DNA of 64,000 nucleotides from JBBIQH01 sp964475945 (GTDB lineage Archaea > Thermoproteota > Nitrososphaeria > Nitrososphaerales > Nitrosocaldaceae), in assembly GCA_964475945.1 (NCBI GenBank), contig CAYYYF010000006.1, forward strand, positions 1-64,000, given 5' to 3'. Shown in pieces: positions 18,330 through 28,034 of the stretch. The first letter of the stretch is position 1. Each line of letters begins with the position of its first letter. The translations under genes were made by a program, and so were the position numbers. The notes beneath the pieces are model-generated. The model saw only the letters and a program-made list of their open reading frames with translations. It was not told where the DNA came from and did no database searches.

Positions 18330-21300
18330 ATGGTGTATATTAAGAGGATTGAGATAAATGGATTTAAATCATTCGGTAAGCATACAGTAATAAACCTTGA
18401 TAGGGGCTTGATATGCGTAACTGGACCCAACGGATCTGGTAAGAGTAATGTGTTAGATGCAATAACATTTGCATTAGGCGAAAATAGTAGTAGAGTATTG
18501 AGGGTAGATAGATTACACTCATTAATACACGATAACGGTAGTTCTAAAGCAAAGAGATTAAGGGTAAGTATAACATTAGATAATAGCGATAGAGGCATAC
18601 CAGTAGATTCAGATACAGTAACTATAACAAGGGAGATGAGTATAGATAGCAGTGAATCAGATTACTACCTTAATGGTAAACATATCAACAGATCAGCACT
18701 AACAGATCTACTTGAAGCCTCGCTTGTATCAGCAGGTAGATTGAATATAGTACAGCAAGGTATGGTTATGCGTATAGCAGAGCTTAATAGAGAAGAGAGG
18801 AGAAGGATAATAGAGGATATACTAGGTTTATCATACTTTGATGAGAAGAAGGAAGAGGCAAAGAAGCAGTTATATGAGGCAGATAGAAGGTTAGAGGTAG
18901 CATTGGCAAGGATTGGAGAGGTTAGAAAGAGGATAGATGAGTTAGAGCAAGAGAGGAATGACCAATTAAGGTTTGAGTTTCTGGAGCATGAGATAGCAAG
19001 ATTAAGGTGTATAAAGTTAATCAATACACTTAATACCCTAAGAGAGAGGATATCTATACTAAAGGATAAGATAAGGGAGAAGGAGCAATCTGTAGAGAGA
19101 GTAAGCAAAGAGTTGGAGGTTATAAAGGATAAGATAAATGCTCTAGAGTATGAGAGGGTTGCATTTATGAGAGAGACGGATAATATCTCAAAGACAAAGG
19201 CTGAGATCAGTAAGAAGATCTCTAGTATGGTAATAAAGATTGAGCAGTTTAGGGCTATGCTTGATACCAATAAGAGTAGGATAGTTACGCTAGGAGGAAG
19301 TATAGCTAAGGCTATAAAGGAGAGAGAGTTATTAAGGATGAAGGTTACTGAAATAGATAAGAATATAGCTGAATTAGAGGAGAGGTTAAAGGTATTAGAG
19401 GAGAAGAAGAAAGGGATTGATGATGAACTCGTTAAAGTTAACTCTATACTAAATGAGTTGAATAGCAGATATAATACCATAAAGGTTAGTATAGATAGGA
19501 TAAATGAGAAGGTTATAGCATTAAAGGATAAATACTCTACCATTGAGTTACAGATAACATCCGCTAAAGAAAGGTTGAAGATCCTTGATAACAATATTAA
19601 TGATCTTGAAAGAAGAAGAGGTGAAATAAGTAACAATATATATTCGTTAAGAGACCTTGTTGCTAAACTAGAAGGTGCTAAAGGTAATATAGTACAGGAG
19701 TTAGAATCTATAAGATCTGAGTATGAAAGGTTAAAGGAGAAGAGAGGCATTCTTGATAAGCAACTTAACGATGCACTACTCTTATTTAATAAAGCTAAAG
19801 AGATAACTACTAAATACAAGGCTATAATAGAGACTGCTACTCATGGTGAGGATAGTGCAATAACATATCTATTAAGTAATGCTAACCAATTCAATATTAT
19901 TGGATTAGTACAGAACTTAATCTCGTGGGATAAGATGTATGAGCATGCTGTTCTAGCAGCAGCATCAAACTGGCTTAATGCTGTAGTAGTTAAGGATGTT
20001 AGATCCATGCTATCAATATTAGAGCATATAAAGATAAAGAAACTTCCAAGGGTAACTATAATCCCTCTTGATATACTAGCATCTTTATCTTATAGCAGTA
20101 AGAGTAAAGCAATGAAAGTAGCAGATATTATAGAATGCAAGTATAAAGGGTTAAAGGAGTTTATATTCAATGGTACCCTACTTGCTAAGGATGTTAAAGA
20201 GGCAATAGGACTTGCGGAGGATGGTTATAGAGTTGTTACGGTTAATGGTGAGTTATTTGAACCAGAGTTACATGCTTTAGTAGTTGATCTAACCAGCAGA
20301 GCGAGTCACATATTCAAGTTATTACTTAAAAGCAGATCTATAGATGATCTAGATCACGTATTAGAGATGTTAAAGCAGATTATAGATAGGAAGAGTTCTA
20401 ATGCTAAAGAGATAGATAACCTCCTATCGAGTTTAGATTCTAAGAGGAGCATGCTTGAGCAGGAATTGATTAAGCTAGATTTAAAGTATGAGCATACAAT
20501 AAATATGTTAAGAAAGAACGAGGAATCATTAGAAGGAATACATAAGAGGATAGACGACATAAAGAATGACAAAGATGCTCTAAATGAGAGTATAGAATCA
20601 TTGCTACTAAAGAGATCAGAGATTGAGAAGGATATTGCATTATTGATGGAGGAGTTAAGGACTCTTAATCTACAAAGTGAGTCCTTGCTTAATGCAGTAA
20701 ATGAGATCGAGAGGAAGAAGGGTAATCTTATGAATAGTCTATATGCTATTGAGAGAGAGATGAGGGAGGTTTTAACACAGATATCCTCCAAGAATGCGCA
20801 GAGGGAGGGTATTATAAAGCGTATGGAGGATATGACAAGAGAGGTAAAGCAGGCAAAGCAAGAGGCTTTAGAGAGTGCAAGTATAGTTAGGGAATGCAAA
20901 GAGAAGTTAATCCCATTGGAGGATGAGTTAAAGGCTGTAAGGATTAAGGAGCAAGAGGTGATAGATGCATCAGTAGATTACATAAATAGGTTAAATGCTT
21001 ATGATAACGAGTTGAAGAGGTTAAGGGAAGAGGAGAGAGCATTAAGTAAGCAACTATCACTGCTAGAGAAGGATATTGCATTAAGCAGTAAGGAATTAAG
21101 TGATCTCATTACTAATGAGCAGAAGATTAATGATGAGTTAGCATTACTACAAGATACCATCGTTAGCTATGATGAGTATAATAATAGCAATAATGTTAGC
21201 GAGGTATTATTAGATGAGCTAATAAAGGAGATGAATGAACTGAAAAAGCATGTAAACCAACTTGCAAACAAGAGTTATATACAACTGATAGAAGGGTATA

Positions 21301-21851
21301 GAGGGTTATCTGATAAGAAGAATCAGTTAGAAGAAGAGAGGAATGCTATAGTAAGATTCATTGAGCAGATAGAGAGTGAAAAGAAGCAATTATTCCTTAA
21401 TGCATATACTAGCATAGATAAAGAGGTTAGGAGTATATTTGCTACCATGACAGATGGCAAGGGTTCAGCATGGTTAGAGATAGAGAAGCCAGATGATACA
21501 TTCTCATCAGGTATAATATTCATGATCCAATTCCCTAATAAGCCCCCTAGAGAGTCTAACTCACTCAGTGGAGGAGAGAAGACTATTGCAGCAATAACAT
21601 TTCTATTAGCCTTGCAATCATTGAAACCAGCACCATTTTACCTGTTTGATGAGATAGATGCTCATCTAGACAGTATAAATACTGAGAGGTTAAGGAAGAT
21701 AGTAAAAGATAGAGCAAAGATAAGCCAGATACTTATGGTTACGTTAAAGGATGCTCTTGTAGCTAGTGCTGATATGGTGTATGGAGTTTATGCCAAGGAT
21801 GGTGTATCCCATGTTGTAAGATACAAGATACCGATCAACCTTACTCCTTGA
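18330..21851 (+). CDS. smc: Chromosome segregation ATPase SMC
   Basis: SMC is a long coiled-coil ATPase that organises and segregates chromosomes with ScpA/ScpB partners. Visible: Walker A GPNGSGKSN (about 35), two coiled-coil arms (about 170-500 and 670-1010), hinge around SAITYLLSNANQFNIIGL (about 505-660), ABC signature SLSGGEKTIAAITFLLALQ and Walker B FYLFDEIDAHLD near the C-terminus. The reading frame also has a GTG at 18321, but ATG at 18330 (MVYIKRIEINGFKSFG) sits 26 bases behind a TTATTTA box and fits the family start. It gives 1,173 residues, full length and intact. No scpA or scpB is adjacent. Confidence 0.93.
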   Translation: MVYIKRIEINGFKSFGKHTVINLDRGLICVTGPNGSGKSNVLDAITFALGENSSRVLRVDRLHSLIHDNGSSKAKRLRVSITLDNSDRGIPVDSDTVTITREMSIDSSESDYYLNGKHINRSALTDLLEASLVSAGRLNIVQQGMVMRIAELNREERRRIIEDILGLSYFDEKKEEAKKQLYEADRRLEVALARIGEVRKRIDELEQERNDQLRFEFLEHEIARLRCIKLINTLNTLRERISILKDKIREKEQSVERVSKELEVIKDKINALEYERVAFMRETDNISKTKAEISKKISSMVIKIEQFRAMLDTNKSRIVTLGGSIAKAIKERELLRMKVTEIDKNIAELEERLKVLEEKKKGIDDELVKVNSILNELNSRYNTIKVSIDRINEKVIALKDKYSTIELQITSAKERLKILDNNINDLERRRGEISNNIYSLRDLVAKLEGAKGNIVQELESIRSEYERLKEKRGILDKQLNDALLLFNKAKEITTKYKAIIETATHGEDSAITYLLSNANQFNIIGLVQNLISWDKMYEHAVLAAASNWLNAVVVKDVRSMLSILEHIKIKKLPRVTIIPLDILASLSYSSKSKAMKVADIIECKYKGLKEFIFNGTLLAKDVKEAIGLAEDGYRVVTVNGELFEPELHALVVDLTSRASHIFKLLLKSRSIDDLDHVLEMLKQIIDRKSSNAKEIDNLLSSLDSKRSMLEQELIKLDLKYEHTINMLRKNEESLEGIHKRIDDIKNDKDALNESIESLLLKRSEIEKDIALLMEELRTLNLQSESLLNAVNEIERKKGNLMNSLYAIEREMREVLTQISSKNAQREGIIKRMEDMTREVKQAKQEALESASIVRECKEKLIPLEDELKAVRIKEQEVIDASVDYINRLNAYDNELKRLREEERALSKQLSLLEKDIALSSKELSDLITNEQKINDELALLQDTIVSYDEYNNSNNVSEVLLDELIKEMNELKKHVNQLANKSYIQLIEGYRGLSDKKNQLEEERNAIVRFIEQIESEKKQLFLNAYTSIDKEVRSIFATMTDGKGSAWLEIEKPDDTFSSGIIFMIQFPNKPPRESNSLSGGEKTIAAITFLLALQSLKPAPFYLFDEIDAHLDSINTERLRKIVKDRAKISQILMVTLKDALVASADMVYGVYAKDGVSHVVRYKIPINLTP

Positions 21852-21854
21852 TTA

Positions 21855-22526
21855 TTATTTCTTACCTATATTCCTACTCTCTACTATAAGCTCTGTGAGT
21901 GAGTTGAATGCCCTAGCAACATCATCCATCTTAACTACTATTATCGTATCTGTATAGCAACTTATAGTATCCTCTATGTTTATCTTCCTTCTTGCTAATT
22001 GATTATAGAATACTAATGCACAGCCTGGGGTCTTTATTATCTCTTCTGGGCTCTCAACTATAATAGCGGCAAGATCATCCTCATACTCAAGCAGGTATTC
22101 ATTGAATAAGGTCTTCATCCTTTCAAGTATTATATCATCAAATATCATTGTAACACTCTTCATACCTTCAGACACACTTATGAATGAGTCGTAATACTCC
22201 TTTAATGGTATAGATACCTTCTCTATAGTCTCTTTGCTCTTAACTATCGATATCTTTGCTACATCTGTCCTAACATTAACCTTGCTCTCCGCTATTATAC
22301 TACTTATACCCTTGCTAGGTATCGTATAACTACTCTTTATTCTTTTCAATGCTGTTACTATACTATCTATACTAACATCCTTACCTAGTATTGTGGATAT
22401 GGTAGGTTTTATCATCCTAGCCATTGCGCTATAGTTAGCATATCCTCTCTGCAACGCATCTTGGAATGCCATATCATTATCAACTACAGCCTTAACACTT
22501 CTAGTTATGTTATGTTTGACTAGCAT
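21855..22526 (-). CDS. Conserved archaeal protein, HTH-like start and ACT-like C-terminus
   Basis: This 223-residue soluble protein converges with smc, the stops being 3 bases apart. The N-terminal third (ITRSVKAVVDNDMAFQDAL, ANYSAMARMIKPTISTIL) looks like a helical DNA-binding region. The C-terminal segment ALVFYNQLARRKINIEDTIS..TDTIIVVKMDDVARAFNSL has the beta-alpha-beta layout and IN(I)EDTISCYTDT wording of ACT domains, which sense small ligands such as amino acids. A regulatory role is an inference. It is divergent from argG (start 22599), which would be a natural target. Confidence 0.6.
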   Translation of the reverse strand: MLVKHNITRSVKAVVDNDMAFQDALQRGYANYSAMARMIKPTISTILGKDVSIDSIVTALKRIKSSYTIPSKGISSIIAESKVNVRTDVAKISIVKSKETIEKVSIPLKEYYDSFISVSEGMKSVTMIFDDIILERMKTLFNEYLLEYEDDLAAIIVESPEEIIKTPGCALVFYNQLARRKINIEDTISCYTDTIIVVKMDDVARAFNSLTELIVESRNIGKK

Positions 22527-22598
22527 TAGTCATTACCACCAATATTGGTTATAGAAGAACAAAAAATATAAATGTAGCGTTATCTTCACATTCTTCCT

Positions 22599-23819
22599 AT
22601 GAAGGTTGTGCTGGCATACTCAGGTGGATTAGATACAACGGTAGCAATAAAGTGGCTACAGGTTAAGTATGGTTATGATGTTGTAACTGTAAGTGTAGAT
22701 GTTGGGCAAGGGGAAGATCTTAAAGCAGTAGAGCGTAGAGCGAAGGCAGCAGGCGCTGTAAAACATTATACAATAGATGCAAAGGCTGAGTTCATAAACA
22801 GATACATTATGCCATGCATAAAGGCTAATGGATTATATGAGGATAAGTATCCATTGGCAACAGCACTTGCTAGGCCATTGATAGCAGAGAAGGTAGTCTC
22901 AGTAGCAGTGAATGAGAATACAAATATACTTGCTCATGGTTGCACAGGTAAAGGAAATGATCAGTTAAGGTTTGATATAACAATGAAGTCACTGATGTCT
23001 AATTGTAAGATAATAGCACCAGTAAGAGATATGAATCTAAATAGAGAGCAAGAGATAGAGTTTGCTAAAGAGCATGGAGTAGAGATAGCAGAGGAGGCTA
23101 AGAGGTATAGTATAGATCAGAACCTATGGGGTAGAGCCATAGAAGGAGGTATGTTAGAGGATGCTGATAAAGAGCCTGAGCCTGATGCATTCAGATGGGT
23201 TACGGTTAACCCTAAGGATATGCCAGACGAACCATACTATATGAGTATAAAGTTTGAGAATGGTATTCCTATTGCTATAGATGATATCTCATGTAATAAT
23301 CATAATGATGCTATTAAACTTATAGAATATGCTAATATGCAAGCAGGTAAGCATGGTATAGGAATAATAGATCATATAGAGGATAGGGTAGTAGGGATAA
23401 AGTCTAGGGAGGTGTATGAGGCTCCAGCAGCAGTAGCAATAATGGAGTCTCATAGAGACCTTGAGAAGTTGATACTAACTGCACATCAGTTAAGATTTAA
23501 GAGGTATGCTGAGCAGCAGTGGAGCATGCTTGTATATTCTGGATTATGGCTTGAACCACTGAGGGAGGATATAGATAAGTTTATAGATTCTACTCAACGA
23601 TATGTTAATGGTAAGGTAACATTAAAGATGTATAAAGGTGCATTAAGGGTAGTATCTAGGAGCTCTACTTACTCACTATACAATGAAGGGTTATCTACCT
23701 ATGGCAAGGGTTCAACGTTTGATCAGAGCCTAGCAAGAGGGTTCGTTGAGCTATGGGGTCTTCAATCGATAGTAGCAAACAAGGTTAGAGGAAAAGGTGA
23801 GTATCATGGCCAAGGCTAG
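22599..23819 (+). CDS. argG: Argininosuccinate synthase
   Basis: Joins citrulline and aspartate to make argininosuccinate with ATP, the next-to-last step of arginine synthesis. The N-terminal PP-loop VLAYSGGLDTTVAIKWL is clear, as are GCTGKGNDQLRF, the IDQNLWGRAIEGG segment and YSLYNEGLSTYGKGSTFDQS near the C-terminus. At 406 residues it is full length. It is the first gene of the argG-lysW-lysX-lysY-lysZ-lysJ-lrp operon, and its end overlaps the lysW start by 14 bases. A short AAAAAATATAAATG box precedes it. Confidence 0.95.
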   Translation: MKVVLAYSGGLDTTVAIKWLQVKYGYDVVTVSVDVGQGEDLKAVERRAKAAGAVKHYTIDAKAEFINRYIMPCIKANGLYEDKYPLATALARPLIAEKVVSVAVNENTNILAHGCTGKGNDQLRFDITMKSLMSNCKIIAPVRDMNLNREQEIEFAKEHGVEIAEEAKRYSIDQNLWGRAIEGGMLEDADKEPEPDAFRWVTVNPKDMPDEPYYMSIKFENGIPIAIDDISCNNHNDAIKLIEYANMQAGKHGIGIIDHIEDRVVGIKSREVYEAPAAVAIMESHRDLEKLILTAHQLRFKRYAEQQWSMLVYSGLWLEPLREDIDKFIDSTQRYVNGKVTLKMYKGALRVVSRSSTYSLYNEGLSTYGKGSTFDQSLARGFVELWGLQSIVANKVRGKGEYHGQG

Positions 23820-23979
23820 ATGTTTAGAATGCGATAGGGATCTTAACATACCAGATGATGCCATAGATGGTGAGATAATCACATGCCCAGACTGTGGAGT
23901 AAACTATGAGGTTGTTCACACAAGTAATGGTATAGAACTTAAGCAGGCTGAGAGCGTAGGAGAGGATTGGGGTGAGTAG
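23806..23979 (+). CDS. lysW: Amino-group carrier protein LysW
   Basis: This 57-residue acidic protein has a CxxC..CPDC zinc ribbon (CLECDRDL, CPDCGVNY) and the diagnostic C-terminus EDWGE. The terminal Glu of LysW is ligated to the alpha-amino group of glutamate or aminoadipate and carries the intermediate through arginine or lysine synthesis. A GTG at 23797 is in frame, but ATG at 23806, preceded by GGTGAG, gives the usual MAKARCLEC start. It overlaps the end of argG. Confidence 0.93.
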   Translation: MAKARCLECDRDLNIPDDAIDGEIITCPDCGVNYEVVHTSNGIELKQAESVGEDWGE

Positions 23980-23986
23980 ATAAGCG

Positions 23987-24874
23987 ATGAGCGATATTAT
24001 TAATAACAATAACAAGCCAACAGATATTACAATAATATTTGATAGGTTAAGATGGGAAGAGAAGGAGTTACTTGATAAGGCATTAAAATTAGGTTACTAT
24101 GCTAGGTTAGTTGATGCAAAGGACCTTGCATTCACTACATACAATGGTAATGTTAAATACTTCGGTAGTATAGTAATCCAGAGATGTATAAGCCATTATA
24201 GAGGATTGTACATAACTGCATGTCTTGAAGCACTGGATATACCAGTGATAAACAGATACAAGGTAGCAGAGATATGCGGTAACAAGCTACTCTGTTCTTT
24301 AGCATTGGCAAAGCATAATGTACCTACACCAAAGACTCATTTTATATTTAGTGCTGAGAAGGCTATAGAGGTTGCATCAAGCCTAGGCTATCCTATAGTA
24401 TTTAAGCCAATAGTTGGTAGCTGGGGCAGGCTTGTTATCCCTGTTAAGGATAGGGAGATGATGGAGTCTATAGTTGAGATGAGAGAGGAGATGTCTAATC
24501 CATTAAGCAAGATATACTATCTACAGGAGTATGTTAAGAGGCCTCCTAGGGATATAAGGGCTATAGTTGTAGGGGATAGGGTTATAACTGCTGTATATAG
24601 ATATGCTGCTGAGGGAGAGTGGAGGACAAATATAGCAAGGGGAGGTAAGGCAGAGCTATGCCCAATAACAAAAGAGTTGGAAGAGATATGCTTAAAGGCT
24701 GCAGATGCAGTAGGAGGGGGAGTGCTAGGAGTGGATCTTATGGAGGATGAGGCTAAAGGATTGCTTGTGCATGAGGTTAATAATACGGTAGAGTTTAAAG
24801 GTGCTGCAAGCGTTAGTAGCGTTGATATAGCACAAGAGATAATAATGTATGCTATGAGGATGATCAAGGCATGA
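23987..24874 (+). CDS. lysX: LysW-glutamate/aminoadipate ligase (ATP-grasp)
   Basis: This 295-residue RimK-like ATP-grasp enzyme attaches the substrate amino acid to the C-terminal Glu of LysW. Visible: the N-terminal ITIIFDRLRWEEKELL, ATP-grasp core FKPIVGSWGRLV, YLQEYVKRPPRDIRA and the metal-binding EVNNTVEFKG. Whether it prefers glutamate (arginine route, ArgX) or aminoadipate (lysine route, LysX), or does both as proposed for some archaea, cannot be told here. argG in the same operon points to at least the arginine role. GGGGTGAG lies 10 bases before the ATG. Confidence 0.92.
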   Translation: MSDIINNNNKPTDITIIFDRLRWEEKELLDKALKLGYYARLVDAKDLAFTTYNGNVKYFGSIVIQRCISHYRGLYITACLEALDIPVINRYKVAEICGNKLLCSLALAKHNVPTPKTHFIFSAEKAIEVASSLGYPIVFKPIVGSWGRLVIPVKDREMMESIVEMREEMSNPLSKIYYLQEYVKRPPRDIRAIVVGDRVITAVYRYAAEGEWRTNIARGGKAELCPITKELEEICLKAADAVGGGVLGVDLMEDEAKGLLVHEVNNTVEFKGAASVSSVDIAQEIIMYAMRMIKA

Positions 24875-25938
24875 GCAATAGCATAGTTAAGGTTGGTGTT
24901 GTAGGAGCCTCTGGGTATGTTGGAGGAGAACTGTTAAGGCTATTGGTTACACATCCAAGGGTTGAGCTTACCATGGTAACATCTAGGCAGTATACTGGTG
25001 AGTATGTGCATAGAGTGCATCCAAGCCTTAAGGGATTCACAGAACTTACATTCTCTCCTGTAGATATAGATAAGTTAAGCAGCAAGTGTGATCTTGTATT
25101 TACTGCAGTGCCTCATGGTAAGGCTGTTGAGATAGTTAAGAGGTTATATGATAGAGGGGTTAGGGTAATAGATCTTAGTGCAGATTACAGGCTTAAGGAT
25201 CAGAGTGCATATAAATACTACTATGGTTGGGAGCATCCTTACCCAGATCTATTAAGCAAGGCTGTATATGGTATACCTGAGTTGCATAGAGAGGAGATAA
25301 GGAACGCTAAACTAGTATCATGCCCAGGGTGTATGGCAGTAACCTCTCTATTGGCATTGGCACCGTTGGTTAAACAGGATCTTATAGATCTGGATCATGT
25401 AGTTGTAGATAGCAAGATAGGTTCATCTGGTGCTGGAGGTAAACCCTCATCTGGCACACATCATGCAATGCGTTATGGAGTGGTTAGACCTTACAAGCCA
25501 GTTAAGCATAGGCATACTGCAGAGATAGAGCAGGAGTTAGGCATAATAGCAAAGAGGGAGGTTAAGGTTAGCATGACACCACATGCAGTTAACATAGTTA
25601 GAGGAATACTATGCACTAACCATGCATTCCTTAAGAGGAGTACTAGCATACAGGAGCTCTGGAAGGCTTATAGAGGTATGTATAGAGATGAACCATTTGT
25701 AAGGCTTATAAGGGATACAAAAGGGCTCTACAAGTATCCAGATCCAAAGTTCGTTGTTGGCTCTAACTTCTGTGATGTTGGATTCGATATAGATGAGAAG
25801 AATACCAGAGTAGTGGCATTATCTGCAAGTGATAACCTTATGAAGGGTGCTGCAGGTTCTGCAATACAGTGTATGAACGTTATGTACAACTTTAGGGAGG
25901 TTGAAGGGTTACTGCTAACTCCTATAACACCAGTATAA
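24871..25938 (+). CDS. lysY: LysW-aminoadipyl/glutamyl phosphate reductase
   Basis: Reduces the LysW-bound acyl phosphate to the semialdehyde. This ArgC/LysY family protein has an N-terminal Rossmann motif VGVVGASGYVGGELLRLL, the catalytic cysteine in VSCPGCMAVTSLLAL (about 150), SSGAGGKPSSGTHHAMRYG, and the C-terminal VGSNFCDVGFDID. At 355 residues it is complete. The ATG overlaps the lysX stop by four bases (ATGA), showing translational coupling. Confidence 0.93.
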   Translation: MSNSIVKVGVVGASGYVGGELLRLLVTHPRVELTMVTSRQYTGEYVHRVHPSLKGFTELTFSPVDIDKLSSKCDLVFTAVPHGKAVEIVKRLYDRGVRVIDLSADYRLKDQSAYKYYYGWEHPYPDLLSKAVYGIPELHREEIRNAKLVSCPGCMAVTSLLALAPLVKQDLIDLDHVVVDSKIGSSGAGGKPSSGTHHAMRYGVVRPYKPVKHRHTAEIEQELGIIAKREVKVSMTPHAVNIVRGILCTNHAFLKRSTSIQELWKAYRGMYRDEPFVRLIRDTKGLYKYPDPKFVVGSNFCDVGFDIDEKNTRVVALSASDNLMKGAAGSAIQCMNVMYNFREVEGLLLTPITPV

Positions 25939-25957
25939 TTTTATTCAAGGTGATACT

Positions 25958-26794
25958 ATGATAGTTATAAAGATTGGTGGCAGTATAGTAGATGGATTAC
26001 ATGCTAGTATTATAGATGATATCAAGGGTATAGTTGGCATTGATTATAATAATGCAAGCAGAGAAGGTAAAGATAAGCTTGTTATAGTTCATGGTGGAGG
26101 CAAAGAGGTTACAAGAGTAGCAAATATGCTAGGGAAGGAGCAGCGATTCATAGTCTCTCCTGAAGGGATAAGGAGTAGGTATACAGATAAGGAGACTATG
26201 GAGATATTTACAATGGTTATGGCAGGTAAGATAAACAAAGAGATAGTATCTCTTCTCCTTAAGAATAATATAAATGCTGTAGGCCTGTCTGGTATAGACG
26301 CTTCAATAATAAATGCTGAGAGGAAGAAGAGGCTTATAATAGTAGATGAAAGGGGTAGGAAGGTTGCTATAGATGGAGGTTACACAGGTAAGATAAATAA
26401 GGTTAATTCAAGATTACTTAACATACTGCTGGATGCTGATTACATACCAGTAATAGCACCTATTGCTATAGGTAGCGAGTTTGAGATGCTTAATGTTGAT
26501 GGTGATAGGGCAGCAGCATATATAGCAGGAGGTTTAAGTGCTGATAAAGTGATCTTCTTAACCGATGTTAATGGCCTTATGATGGATAGTAGGTTAGTGG
26601 AACATCTAACATTAGATGAGGCAAAGAGGATGCTACCAAAGATTGGGCATGGGATGGAGAAGAAGGTATTGGCATGCACTGAAGCACTAAGCATGGGTGT
26701 TAAAGAGGCAATAATAGCATCAGGGAAGGTTGAGAACCCTATAAGCAAGGCATTAAACCATATAAACTGTACAGTAATAGACTCTAGGGGTTGA
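25958..26794 (+). CDS. lysZ: LysW-aminoadipate/glutamate kinase
   Basis: This amino acid kinase of the ArgB/LysZ family phosphorylates the side-chain carboxylate of the LysW-bound substrate. VIKIGGSIVDG, VIVHGGGKEVTRVANMLG, NAVGLSGIDASI, NVDGDRAAAYIAGGLSADKV and the C-terminal KVLACTEALSMGVKEAIIASG are clear. At 278 residues it is full length. The preceding gap of 19 bases contains AAGGTGAT as a ribosome-binding site. Confidence 0.93.
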   Translation: MIVIKIGGSIVDGLHASIIDDIKGIVGIDYNNASREGKDKLVIVHGGGKEVTRVANMLGKEQRFIVSPEGIRSRYTDKETMEIFTMVMAGKINKEIVSLLLKNNINAVGLSGIDASIINAERKKRLIIVDERGRKVAIDGGYTGKINKVNSRLLNILLDADYIPVIAPIAIGSEFEMLNVDGDRAAAYIAGGLSADKVIFLTDVNGLMMDSRLVEHLTLDEAKRMLPKIGHGMEKKVLACTEALSMGVKEAIIASGKVENPISKALNHINCTVIDSRG

Positions 26795-26804
26795 GGTAGT
26801 ATAC

Positions 26805-28034
26805 ATGGAGGGTAAAGGATCAATTATGCAAAGTTTTATGGAAGAGGACCTATACCTCGCCAATGTATTCCAGAGATACCCAGTAAGTATAGTTAAGGGT
26901 AAAGGTGTTTATGTATGGGATAGTGAGGGGAGAGAGTATATAGACTTAATGGCTGGTTATGGCGTTGCTTTAGTAGGTCACTGTAATGATAAGGTTGTAG
27001 ATGCTGTAAAGATGCAGGTAGAGAGACTTATAACGTGTCATTGCTCATGCTATAATGATGCTAGGCTTGATTTCCTTAAGAAGCTTATTAGCGTAGCACC
27101 TAAAGGATTGGATAAGGTATTCTTCTGTAACAGTGGTGCAGAGGCATGTGAAGCAGCAATAAAGATAGCAAGGAAGTATACGAGGAGATATGGAATAGTT
27201 GCCATGACAAACTCTTTCCATGGGAAGACGATGGGTGCATTATCTGTAACTTATGCAAGCAAGTATAGGGAACCCTTTAAGCCCTTACTTGATGGTATAA
27301 CATTTGTACCTTATGGTAATGCTGATAAACTTGAGGAGGTATTGGATAAAGATGCAAAGAGCAGTAGAGTGATAGGTGCAGTTATACTTGAACCTATCCA
27401 AGGGGAAGGGGGGATAAATGTACCTCCACAAGACTACCTTAAGAGGGTAAGGGAGTTATGTGATAAGTATGACATACTTCTTATACTTGATGAGATACAG
27501 GCTGGTCTTGGTAGGACTGGAAGGCTATGGGCATCAGAGCATTGGGGTATAACCCCAGATGTAATGTGCTTGGCAAAAGGTATAGCAGGGGGTATACCTA
27601 TGGGCTTGGTTCTTGCAAAGAGTGATGTTATGAACTCATTGAGTATAGGGGAGCACTCAAACACCTTTGGGGGTAATCCTTTAGCATGTGCAGCAGCAAA
27701 GGCTACTCTAGAATGCATAGTAGATGATAGACTTGTTGAGAATGCAGCAAGAATAGGCAAGTACATGTATGAAGGATTGTTAAGGTTGAAGGATAAACAT
27801 AAGGTAGTAAGGGATGTTAGAGGCTTAGGGCTTATGCTTGGTGTAGAGCTAAGGTTTGACGTTAAGGATATACTCTTGGACGGTTTAAAGCATAATATAC
27901 TGCTACTCTACTCTGGCAGGAATGTTATAAGGCTCTTACCTCCATTGGTAGTAGATGAGCATATAGCAGGAAAGGCATTAACTATATTAGATACTTTACT
28001 TGAGATAGAGGAGAAAAGGAGGGGTATCAAGTAA
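26805..28034 (+). CDS. lysJ: LysW-aminoadipate/ornithine-type aminotransferase
   Basis: This class III PLP aminotransferase aminates the LysW-bound semialdehyde. Blocks GAEACEAAIKIARKY, SFHGKTMGALS, LILDEIQAGLGRTG, the PLP-binding lysine in CLAKGIAGGIP and SNTFGGNPLACAAA are present. At 409 residues it is full length. The start at 26805 is supported by GAGGT at 26793-26797, a 7-base spacing; an inner ATG at 26826 would give a start closer to other LysJ proteins. Its stop overlaps the ATG of the downstream regulator. Confidence 0.92.
   Translation: MEGKGSIMQSFMEEDLYLANVFQRYPVSIVKGKGVYVWDSEGREYIDLMAGYGVALVGHCNDKVVDAVKMQVERLITCHCSCYNDARLDFLKKLISVAPKGLDKVFFCNSGAEACEAAIKIARKYTRRYGIVAMTNSFHGKTMGALSVTYASKYREPFKPLLDGITFVPYGNADKLEEVLDKDAKSSRVIGAVILEPIQGEGGINVPPQDYLKRVRELCDKYDILLILDEIQAGLGRTGRLWASEHWGITPDVMCLAKGIAGGIPMGLVLAKSDVMNSLSIGEHSNTFGGNPLACAAAKATLECIVDDRLVENAARIGKYMYEGLLRLKDKHKVVRDVRGLGLMLGVELRFDVKDILLDGLKHNILLLYSGRNVIRLLPPLVVDEHIAGKALTILDTLLEIEEKRRGIK

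Noticed and set aside
18665..19819. Open frame of 384 codons on the minus strand inside smc
   Set aside because: It is the mirror of the coiled-coil coding sequence of smc; its Leu/Ser-rich translation comes from reading Lys/Glu codons backwards, with no promoter or motif.
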